In this document: positions 8,035 through 17,500 of the stretch, in pieces | Numbering within the stretch: position 1 is the stretch's first letter | Layout of the letters: each line of letters begins with the position of its first letter | From: Paenibacillus puerhi | Lineage (GTDB): Bacteria > Bacillota > Bacilli > Paenibacillales > NBRC-103111 | Direction of reading: 5' to 3' | Length of the DNA stretch: 64,000 nucleotides | NCBI RefSeq assembly: GCF_009846885.1 | Contig: NZ_WUWM01000006.1 | Coordinates: 159,716 to 223,715, forward strand | Made by a program: the position numbers and the translations under genes | Notes under the pieces: generated by a model | The model's input: the letters and a program-made list of their open reading frames with translations, nothing else | What the model was told of the DNA's origin: nothing | Database searches by the model: none

Positions 8035-8943
8035 TTAGCTCTCCTCCCTCGGCGTAGCCGGCTTCCGCCGCAGCCAGAGGACGACCGCGGCGCCGAGCAG
8101 CACAGCGGCTATCGGCAGATAGGGGATACGCTTCGCCTCCTCGTGCCCGTCCGCATGCTCCCCGTGCTCGCCATGATGCTCATGCCCGCCCGAGGAAGCC
8201 GCGATCGCTTCGCTGCTGAATTGCCCTTTAGCCAGCTTAAGTATCTGCAGCTCCGGTTTACCCGCTTCCGCACCCGACAACCATGTTTCCTCGAGAGTTT
8301 TCCCCTGCCATTGCTTAAGATCCGTCGGGCCGAACAAGGCCTTCGGATGTTGGCTAAGCACATATTCCTGTCCGCCAACGACGATCTTGTAGGTGGAATA
8401 GGCAGAGGAGCCTTCCCCTTCCTTCCCTTCGATCACCTGCTCGATGACGCCCGATGGCCCAGCCTTATAACCGATCCGTTCCGCCAAAGCCTTGCCTTCA
8501 GCAGGATCTTGCACCAATCGTCTCATATAACTCGCAAACGCTTCGCGAGTCAGCTTGGCGTCCGGGTCGGGCGCAGACGCTTTTCCTTCTGCATAAGCCC
8601 TGCTCACATCGGCATACGTGGCGTCTCCCTCTAGCGCATCCACCAGCCCGCGGCGCATCGCTTCCTCCCGAACCTGCTCCGGACTTTTCCCTTCGGCGCC
8701 GAAGCCGTGGTACATGCCTGCCCAATAGGCCAGATCTGCCTTCCGCAGTGGTGCAAGCGGCCGGTATAGCTTGGCGCCTGCCTCCGCTGCGATCAATCCC
8801 ATTCCGCGCAGGTACACGATATCCTCCAGCGCCTTGGACGTTTCGATATCGTCATAAAGCGTTTTTTCATTCTCCACATGGGCTAGCCCTGTCGGAATCA
8901 CGAGCATTACCAGCAGCAGCGTCCCGATCCAAACTCTCAGCAT
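8035..8943 (-). CDS. Exported membrane-anchored protein with SLH-like segment and His-rich loop
   Basis: A signal peptide precedes an extracellular region containing a degenerate S-layer-homology-like stretch (TSKALEDIVYLRGMGLI ... PLRKADLAYWAGMY). This is followed by a possible second helical repeat, a beta-rich part, a His-rich loop (GGHEHHGEHGEHADGHEE), one transmembrane helix and a short Arg/Lys-rich tail. The His cluster suggests Zn/Cu/Ni binding just outside the membrane. I do not recognise the family. The ATG at 8943 (RBS GAGAGGTG) is preferred; 8961 is also possible. It lies between the coiled-coil protein and the PksB-like hydrolase in operon 2, so a role in export, envelope protection or immunity is inferred only from position. 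Confidence 0.7.
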   Translation of the reverse strand: MLRVWIGTLLLVMLVIPTGLAHVENEKTLYDDIETSKALEDIVYLRGMGLIAAEAGAKLYRPLAPLRKADLAYWAGMYHGFGAEGKSPEQVREEAMRRGLVDALEGDATYADVSRAYAEGKASAPDPDAKLTREAFASYMRRLVQDPAEGKALAERIGYKAGPSGVIEQVIEGKEGEGSSAYSTYKIVVGGQEYVLSQHPKALFGPTDLKQWQGKTLEETWLSGAEAGKPELQILKLAKGQFSSEAIAASSGGHEHHGEHGEHADGHEEAKRIPYLPIAAVLLGAAVVLWLRRKPATPREES

Positions 8944-8962
8944 GACAAGCACCTCTCCCATC

Positions 8963-10003
8963 TTATTCCTTCAGATACTCCTGTGGTTGAATGACAATGG
9001 CTCCGTTCGTCTGCTCTACGATAAACTCACCGGCAGCGGGATGAAGCCTGGCATAATCCAGTTGGAAGCCCTTCAGCCTCCGAAGCACCGTCTCCGGAAC
9101 CGCGAAGCCGTTCAAGAAGGCTGCTTCAAATTCCAAAGCAACACGCTCTCCATCCTTCCGCACCGTCCCGATCAGCAGCAGATCGGCGCTGTTACGCACC
9201 AGATGAACATAAGCATGATCCGTCAAAAAGTAATAAGTCAATGGACTGGCGTCATTCAGCAGCCGATCCTCCAGGGTGTATGGAGACACAGGCGTTTTTC
9301 GGGTGATGAATGCGTTCGGCCTCTGCCTCAGTCGTTCTTCATCCTCCCGCAGCTCCAATAAATAGCCGATATTTTGCGTCCATATCTCGTCAAGGCGATG
9401 CGTTAGCGGATCGATCTCCCGCTCCTCCGTCAGCAGCCTGCCGATCCATTCGCCGATACTCAGATAATCCGCTACGCTACGGCGCGGCCCCGAGCCAAGA
9501 GCCTCGGCCTCCTGCATGGTTCTCTCCCTGGCCTCAAGGTTGCCCCGGATCACTTCCAGCAGCTTGCCGTGAAGGGAGAGCGAATCTTGAATAGCCTGGA
9601 TCGGCGCGTATTCGGCATAGAGCAGCTCAAGCTGCCTCACATCGCCCTCAAGCTCGCGCTCCAACAGCCGCATGCCGGCGAACAGGTCTAACGCATCCTC
9701 CCCCTCCAGCATGAACTGCAGGTATGTATCCATGCCGATCGCTTGGTAGAGACCCATCTTATCCTTAAGCGCCCCTGCTTTGAGCTCGTAATCCTCCCGC
9801 ATGCCTGCCAGCTGCGGGTTCAACCGTTCCATCTCGGCTTTACTGTCCGCTAGATCGGCCAGCAGCCGCTCGGTCACTCCGGGATTCTCCGATCCGGCCA
9901 AGTAATCCCCGAACACCCCGCTGACATGAGCATATACCGCGGGAGCAAACATCAGGCCCAGCAGTAAGGCGGCCCATATCGTCCTTCCGCTTCTTCTAGT
10001 CAT
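8963..10003 (-). CDS. Exported coiled-coil protein, putative partner of the FtsX-like permease
   Basis: This 346-residue protein has an N-terminal signal/anchor ending near VYAHVS. A helical, charged, heptad-like region (about residues 45-235, rich in E, L, R and A) follows, then a C-terminal alpha/beta part. No enzyme motif is visible. Its start overlaps the end of the FtsX-like gene by 8 bp, indicating translational coupling. FtsEX systems work through an extracellular coiled-coil effector such as PcsB or CwlO, and the topology and gene order here fit that pattern. It lacks a recognisable peptidoglycan hydrolase domain, so it would be an adaptor rather than the enzyme itself. Family not recognised. 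Confidence 0.65.
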   Translation of the reverse strand: MTRRSGRTIWAALLLGLMFAPAVYAHVSGVFGDYLAGSENPGVTERLLADLADSKAEMERLNPQLAGMREDYELKAGALKDKMGLYQAIGMDTYLQFMLEGEDALDLFAGMRLLERELEGDVRQLELLYAEYAPIQAIQDSLSLHGKLLEVIRGNLEARERTMQEAEALGSGPRRSVADYLSIGEWIGRLLTEEREIDPLTHRLDEIWTQNIGYLLELREDEERLRQRPNAFITRKTPVSPYTLEDRLLNDASPLTYYFLTDHAYVHLVRNSADLLLIGTVRKDGERVALEFEAAFLNGFAVPETVLRRLKGFQLDYARLHPAAGEFIVEQTNGAIVIQPQEYLKE

Positions 10004-10877
10004 GCAGCCACCGCCTTGTCGCCGTCATGCTTCCGGCCAGGCCGATTAACATTCCTGCAAGCGGAATACCGGCCGAGACCAGCTCAATCCAGCCCTTCCT
10101 GTAGCTGAACACCGATCCAAAGCTGGCCGTCAGCTGCGAATAGGCGTAGTCATAAACCAAGTATACGAGGATGCTGGCGAGCAGACCTCCGAGCAGACCT
10201 AGCAGCCCGCCTTCCAGTAAGAACTGTCCCCGTACATGGGTATCCTTCGCGCCAAGCAGCAGCTTTACCCGGATCTCCTTCTGTCGGCGATACATGGCGA
10301 GCTGAATCGCGATCGTAACCGTTGCCGCCGATAAGAACGATAGAACGAGCAGAAGAACAATCCCATATCGTTCGGACCGGTCCGACCACGACAGCACGGC
10401 CTCCGCATATTTCTGGGCGAATATGACGTCCGTGACCCCCTGCATGCCTGCCAGCTCGTCTGCAATTAATGATGCCTGCTCCGGAGAGGCAAGCTCCAGC
10501 GTGATCATGTCCGGGAGATGATTTTGGTTTTGGAAGGATCGGAACAGATGTTCCTTTCCTGAGAAAAGCCGCTTCAGCCTATCCAGCGAATCCGCTTTTG
10601 TCTCCACATCCGCCCGTTTCACCCAGGATCGGGAGCTAAGCAGCTCCTTCATCTGCTCCGCATGAACGGATGGATCGAGGAAGAGCTTGATCTTGACCTG
10701 CGATTCGAGGTATTGAACCGTTTCCTGGACCCCGCCCCGGAGCAGCAGCAGCAGCCCCGCCGTCGTCAGCGTGATCGCGATCAGCAGCACAGCCGCAAGC
10801 GATGCGCCCGGATTGCGCCGGATGCCGTCACGCGCATCCCGGATGTAATAATTAGCCAGCGTCCAGCGCATGCGCAT
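9996..10877 (-). CDS. FtsX-like ABC transporter permease
   Basis: The protein of about 293 residues has four transmembrane helices: one near 25-47, a large extracellular loop (about 50-170) and three near the C-terminus (about 175-200, 225-245, 262-283). The loop holds the FtsX-type VQYLESQVKIKLFLD strand and a NQNHLPDMITLEL segment, and RRQKEIRVKLLLGA matches the FtsX cytoplasmic coupling region. FtsX does not pump substrate; it transmits ATPase motion to an extracellular effector. The ATG at 10877 follows GGAGGAG (10884-10890). It overlaps the ATPase gene and the following coiled-coil gene. This is probably a cluster-specific copy rather than the division FtsX, because its neighbours are NRPS genes. 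Confidence 0.8.
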   Translation of the reverse strand: MRMRWTLANYYIRDARDGIRRNPGASLAAVLLIAITLTTAGLLLLLRGGVQETVQYLESQVKIKLFLDPSVHAEQMKELLSSRSWVKRADVETKADSLDRLKRLFSGKEHLFRSFQNQNHLPDMITLELASPEQASLIADELAGMQGVTDVIFAQKYAEAVLSWSDRSERYGIVLLLVLSFLSAATVTIAIQLAMYRRQKEIRVKLLLGAKDTHVRGQFLLEGGLLGLLGGLLASILVYLVYDYAYSQLTASFGSVFSYRKGWIELVSAGIPLAGMLIGLAGSMTATRRWLHD

Positions 10878-11514
10878 GAAGAACTCCTCCATTCATATAT
10901 ACCGTTCGGGACGGGAACTCCCGGATCAGTTCATCGGAATGGGTCACCATCAGAATAGCCGTTCCTTCGCTTTCATTGAGCTCCCGCAGCAAGCGGACGA
11001 TTCGGACGGCATTCGCATGGTCCAGATTGCCGGTCGGCTCGTCAGCGAGGAGCACCGACGGACCGTTCAGCAGCGCTCTGGCAATTGCCACCCGCTGCTG
11101 CTCCCCGCCCGAGAGCTGGCGGGGAAACAACGCCTCCTTCCCGCCGAGCCCGACCTTATCCAGGAAGTCCGCCGCTGCCTTTCGTGTAGACTTCGGGTCC
11201 CGGCCGAGGACTTCGCCGGCGAGCGTCACATTCTCGAGAGCCGTTTTTCGCTCAATCAGCTCGTAGCTCTGATGGATGGTGGCCACCAGCCGGCGTACCG
11301 CATAACGCGGGATGCTCCTGAGCTCCTGCCCGCCGATCGCGATCTCGCCGTCGTACTGCTCGATTTGCCGGTTCAAGATGCGCAGCAGCGTACTCTTGCC
11401 GGAGCCGGAAGGGCCCTGGAGGTATACGAACTCCCCCTGGGCCAGATCCAGCTCAAGGCCGTGCAGAACCGGCTGACCCGCATAGGTCTGCGTCAGTCCG
11501 CGAATCCGAATCAT
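10852..11514 (-). CDS. FtsE/LolD-type ABC transporter ATP-binding protein
   Basis: This complete 220-residue ATPase shows Walker A GPSGSGKST, Q-loop ATIHQSYEL, signature LSGGEQQR, Walker B VLLADEPTGNLD and H-loop VTHS. The size and the TGNLD extension are typical of the FtsE/LolD/MacB group. The ATG overlaps the stop of the thioesterase-bearing NRPS gene (ATGA), and its 3' end overlaps the FtsX-like permease, so all three are translationally coupled. It should power the adjacent permease; whether for export, self-protection or cell-wall remodelling is not shown by sequence. Confidence 0.9.
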   Translation of the reverse strand: MIRIRGLTQTYAGQPVLHGLELDLAQGEFVYLQGPSGSGKSTLLRILNRQIEQYDGEIAIGGQELRSIPRYAVRRLVATIHQSYELIERKTALENVTLAGEVLGRDPKSTRKAAADFLDKVGLGGKEALFPRQLSGGEQQRVAIARALLNGPSVLLADEPTGNLDHANAVRIVRLLRELNESEGTAILMVTHSDELIREFPSRTVYMNGGVLHAHALDAG

Positions 11515-14500
11515 CGCACTTCCCCCGTACCGACCAGACCGGCGGCCGGAATTCTTTGAAGAATGGCTTGTATTTTCTCCGCATTTCTAGCCACATGCGG
11601 CGGACTCAGCATATCCAGATGAGCCCCCGCCCCAGCGTAGTCCATCGATGGACCATAGGTCGATACTGACCAAGGCAAGACGGCCGTGCCCTGCAAATCC
11701 CGTTCCTCCGAACGGATATCGTGCAGCTCCGCGCGGATACGATCCCGGTGAACCAGGGACTCTGCATAGCGCGCGTATGTGCCGATAAGCCGCTCGCGCT
11801 CCCGCATCAGCGCGTCGCCGGGATCCAAGCCGTAGCGGCTGGCCGCTTCCTGCAGCAGCATCCGGATTTCATCGTCGATATCGGCCTGCGAACGAACGGA
11901 CGGCTCCCGATGGATCGCATCCAGCAGGATGATCCCGGCTACCCGGACTTCTCGGCGTTCAAGCTCAGCAGCCGCCTCGAAGGCCAGATTCCCCCCTGCG
12001 GAATAGCCGAGCAGCCAGCACGGCCCTTGCTCCTGAAGAGCCATCATCTCATCCGCATACCGGGCAATCCGGTCCTCCTCCTCCACAAAATCGAAGGCGT
12101 ACAAGCTGTATGCCCCGCTTAAGCAGGCCGCCAGCTCCTGGAAGACGAAGCCATAACCGAATAGCGGCGGAAAGCAAAACAACGGAGGATGACCAGGCTC
12201 ATTCCAGAGCGTGGGCAGTTTGGAGGAATTGTCTACGCCCCGGTCAATCGCTGCCGCCAATTGCCGCAGGGTAGGCTGTTGGAAGACGGTCCTCAGCGTC
12301 AGCTCGGCTCCAAGCTTTGTCGAGACAAGCGAAGCCATGCGTGCAGCCTTCAGCGAATTGCCGCCGAGCGCGAAGAAATCGTCCTGCAGCCCGACAAGCT
12401 CTACCTGCAGCAGCTCCCTCCATATCTCGGCAATTGCTTGCTCCGCCTTGGAACGTGGAGGCACGTATTCGGCTGAACGCAGCTGCTGTCCGTCCGGCTT
12501 CGGCAGCGCCCTGCGATCCACCTTGCCGTTGGACGTAAGGGGAAGGCGTTCCATGCACATGAAGTAGGACGGGATCATGTGCTCCGGGATACGCGCTCTC
12601 AGATGGTCGCGCAGCTCGCTGAGCTCCAAGGCCGAAGCGACGATATAGGCGCACAGCGCTTTTGTCCCCGCTTCATCAAGCGCGATGACGACAGCCTGTT
12701 TGACGCCCGGATGGGCAAGCAGCGCGGATTCGATCTCGCCCGGCTCGATGCGGAAGCCGCGGATCTTCAGCTGGTCGTCGGCGCGTCCGACGAATTCCAC
12801 CTGACCGTCCTCCCGCCATTTGGCCAAATCGCCCGTCCGGTAGAGGCGCCCTCCCGGATGGAACGGACCTTCCAGGAACGCAGCGGCGGTCAGCTCGGCT
12901 TTGTTCAGATATCCGCGAGCGACACCGGCTCCTCCTATACAAAGCTCGCCCACCACGCCTACCGGCTGCAGCTGTAGCGAATTGTCCACGACGTACATCC
13001 GCATGTTGGCGAACGGCTTGCCGATGGGCACCGTACCGACGCTTGTGAATCGATCGGCCGTCTCCTCGTAATAGCTGGTATCGACGCACGCTTCCGTTAC
13101 GCCATAGCAATTGACGATACGAAGCTTTGAGCCGAAGCGCGCAAGCAGGCGTCCGTATTCCTCTGCGGGGCAGCTGTCCGAGCCAATCACGAGCAGCTTC
13201 AGGTCCCCGAGCTCCAGTCCGTGGTCAAACACATGGTCCATGAAAGGGACGGCAAGCGCAGGAGGCATATCCAGCACCGTGATCCGGTGCGCCCGGATCG
13301 TCTCATACAGACGTGTCGGATCCAGCTTGACGTCCTCCGGACATAGCACCAGCTCGCCCCCGTTCGTCAGCGTCCGTGCCAGATCGGCGAGGAACACATC
13401 GAACGAAAAGCTGGCAAGCTGAAGCAATGTCACGGGGAAGGTGTCCATGGCAAAGGCATCCCGGTAAGCAAAGGCAAGATTGGCATAGCTGCCATGCTCC
13501 ACCATGACGCCCTTCGGCTTTCCTGTCGTGCCCGACGTATAGATGACATAGGCCAGCCGGTCGGGATGCGGCCGAGGATCCCAGGCAATCGGTCCTTCCG
13601 CATAGGCTTCATACGCGTCCAGGTCCAGGACTTTGCCTGCAAACCCTTCCGACCGGCGGAGCAGAGCGCTTTGGGTAAGCAGGATAGCTGCCTGACTGTC
13701 TCGCAGCATATGCTCGATTCGCTCTGCCGGGTAAGCGGGATCGATAGGGACAAAGGCCGCCCCCGCCTTAAAGGCGGCAAGAACGGCGACCACCCAATCG
13801 ACGGACCGCTCGGCCATGACGGCTGCGATGCTCTCGACCCCGACCCCTCGGGCAACAAGCGCGGCAGCTAGACGTCCGGATCGTTCGTCAAGCTCTTGGT
13901 AGGTCAGTGCCCGATCCAGATACCGGACGGCTATGCGCTCCGGACTCGCCTCTGCCTGTTGCGCGAACAGCTGCAAGAAGGTCGTATTCTGAGGATAAGC
14001 GGTCTCGGTCGCGTTGAAGACGGTCCGGATCTCGCGCTTCTCCGCCTCCGTCACCATATCCAGCCGGTCGATCCGGCAATAAGGCTCAGAAGCGATACAC
14101 TCGAGCAGGCAGCTGTAGTGATCGGCCATCCGCTGGATCGTTTCTCTTCGGAAAAGATCTGTACTATATTCAAGATGGACCTCGATATGATGAGCATGCT
14201 GTATGGCCTCGAACGTAAAGTCGAATTGAGCCATCTTCGCTTCAAACTCATACGGCTTGAAGGTTAAGCCTGCGATGTCCAGCATCGGCGGATCGGTCTG
14301 CAGCGTGAACATCGTGTCGAATAACGGATTGCGGCTCAGATCCCGCTCGGCGCCGGAGCGCTCGACCAGCAGCTCGAACGGATAATCCGCGTGCTCATAA
14401 GCCGATAAAGCCAGCTCTCGGACCTTCTTGACATAGTGAAGGAAAGGAAGCTCGTCCTCCACCTGACTGCGGATGGCCAGCGTATTGACGAAGAGGCCGA

Positions 14501-17500
14501 TAAGCGGAGCCGTATCCGGATGGGGGCGTCCGCCTGACGGCGTGCCTACGACAATGTCCTCCTGTCCGGCATACTTGCGCAGCAAAATGAAATACGCAGA
14601 CAGCAGCAGCATGTACAGCGTGACGTCCGTCCTTTCGGCGAGCCGGACGAGAGCGGCCGTCAGCTCCGGATTCAGACGGAAGCGAAAGCTCTCCCCGGCA
14701 AAGCTGCGCTCCGCAGGTCGCGGAAAGTCCGTCGGCAGACGGAGCGAGGAAGGCAGCTCCCGATACCGATCCAGCCAGTAAGCTTCTTGCCTCTCCATCT
14801 CCTCCGACTGCAGATAGCCTTGCTGCCAAGCCGCATAGTCCTTATATTGAACGTTCAGCTCTTCCAGCCTCTCGCCCGCGTACAGCTTCACGAACTCCTC
14901 GGCAAAGATTCGCATGGATTCCCCGTCGGCTATCAGATGATGCATATCGAACAGCAGGATATGCCTTGTGCGGGAGATCGACAATAGTCCAGCACGCATC
15001 AACGGAGCCTGAGACAAGTCATAAGGACGGAAAAATGCGGCAATCCTGGTCGAAAGCTGCGAATGATCGATCGTCTCATAGTCGATACGGAAATCGACCT
15101 GGGCGTGAACGCGCTGCAGGAGCTCGCCCTCTATCATCTCGAAGGACGTTCGAAGCGACTCGTGACGTTCGATCAGCTGATGCCAGGCCCGCTCGAACCG
15201 AAATAAATCCATCTCGCCCTCGACCTCGAATATTCCGGGGATATGATACCCCGACTGGCCGCCTTCGAGCTGCTGCAGGATGTACATGCGCCGCTGGGCG
15301 GAGGAGGCGGGATAGGCGGCGGCCTGCGGCAGCCGCTCGATATCCGGAAGCTCCCTCCGTTCGGTCTGCAGGATAAGCCGGGCCATCTCCTCGATCGTCG
15401 GATAATGGAACACGGCACGGATCGGGAGCGAAATCTGCAGCTGCTTATGTATGCGGGCGATGAGCATCGTCGCTTTGATCGAATGACCGCCAAGCTCAAT
15501 AAAATGATCCTGTACCCCGACCTCGCATTGCAGCACTTCCTGCCAAATAGCCGCCAGCTTCGCCTCGACTTCATTTCGCGGGGCAACATAAGCCGCACCG
15601 CTGCCGATGCTTCCGTCCGGCTCCGGCAGTGCCTTGCGGTCCAGCTTGCCGTTGGCCGTGACCGGCATAGAGGGCAGCCTGACGAAATACGAAGGAATCA
15701 TGTATTCGGGCAGCGAATCCGCAAGGAAGCCGCGCAGCTCCCGGACCGTCAGTTCCTCCTCGGCTACCAAATAAGCGCATAAATACTTCTCCCCCGCCTC
15801 GTCCTGACGGTCGATGACGATCGCCTCCCGGACAGATGGGTGATGGACCAGCTGCGACTGAATTTCGCCCGTCTCGATCCGGTAACCCCGGATTTTCACC
15901 TGATGATCGATCCGTCCGAGGAACTCGATATGACCGTCCGGCATCCATCTTGCCCGGTCGCCTGTCCGGTACATACGCGGTGAGCGTGCGTTCCTGCCGC
16001 CGAGCTCAGAAGCCGCTGCCGCTTCTGCAGCTGCTGAATGCGGCAAGGAATTACCAAAACCTGACGCCTCCGCTGCAAATGGATCGGGTAGGAATCGCTC
16101 CGCCGTCAGCTGCGGGTCATCATAGCCGACCGCCAGGCAGTCGCCGCCGATATACAGCTCTCCCGGCACTCCGATCGGACACGGCTGCAAGCCCGGATCG
16201 AGGATATAGTAGCGCGCATTCTGAATCGGCTTCCCGTAAGGGATGCTCGCCCACTCCGGGCGCACCTCGTCCACCTCGAACATGTTCGACCATACTGTCG
16301 CCTCCGTCGCTCCGCCCAGCGCCAGCACGCGCACGCCCGGGAAGGCTTCCTTCAGCACGCCCGGCAGCTTCAGCGGAATCCAGTCGCCGCTGAGCAGCAC
16401 GAGCCGCAGGCGGCCTCCCGCCTTCCCCGGCTTGGCCTGCAACAGCGGCGCGAGCTGCTGAAGCGCCGCCGGGGCCGAGTCCCAGCACGTGATCGGCTCC
16501 TCGAGCAGCAGCTGCAGCAGCCGGTCCGGCTGGCGCACCTCGTCCACCCCGGCCAGTCGGATCGTCCCTCCGGCCGTCAGCAGGCCGAATACATCATAGA
16601 CCGACAAGTCGAACGTCGGCGACGTCACGAACAGCAGCCGGTCGTCCGCTCCCATCTCCGTCGTACGGTTCACCCAATCGATCAGATTGGATACCGTCCG
16701 GTGCGCGACGATAACTCCCTTCGGCACCCCGGTCGAGCCGGAGGTAAAGATCACGTAAGCCGTATGATCTGGCTCCGCCGCCGCAGGCAGGTCTCCTCCG
16801 TCGTATCCTGCAAGCATGGACTCTGCTTCATCGACGAAGAGCACGGCGGAGAGGGCCGGGCAGGACGCGTACAGCGCCGCCGATACCGTCTCCAGCGGGC
16901 GTTCGGTCACCAGATGCGTCGCGCCGAGCGTGTTCATGATTCGCTCGATCCGCGCTGTCGGCGTTGACGGCTCCATCGGAACATAAGCGCCTCCCGACTT
17001 GGCGATGCCGAGCATTGCGGCGATCATTCCGACCGAACGGGAGACGAGCAGCCCGACATGCGTGCCCGGCCCGACGCCGGTCTCTCGCAAGCAGCGGGCG
17101 ATCCGGTTAGCCCGTTCGTTCAGCTCCCGGTACGACACCGTTTCATGATCCGTGATAATCGCGGGATGATCCGGCGTCTCGGCCGCCTTCCGCTCGAACC
17201 CCTGATGAATCAACCGATCCTTCGGATAGTCCCGCGCCGTATCGTTGAACGCATGCACAATCTGCCGGTATTCTTCTTCCCGGAGCAAGACGCAGCTCCC
17301 GATCTTCGCCAATGGATCGGTCACGACGGACTCCGCCAGCTTCACGAAATGGCCCTCCAGCCGTTCGAAGAAATCGGAATCGAACGCGTTTGCATTGTAT
17401 AACAGCTTCACACCCAGCCGTTCTCCCGGAACGAACAGCACGTTAAGGTCATAGTTGGTTTGCTCGAAAGCCTCTACCTCGACAGGTTCAAAGCCGATCC

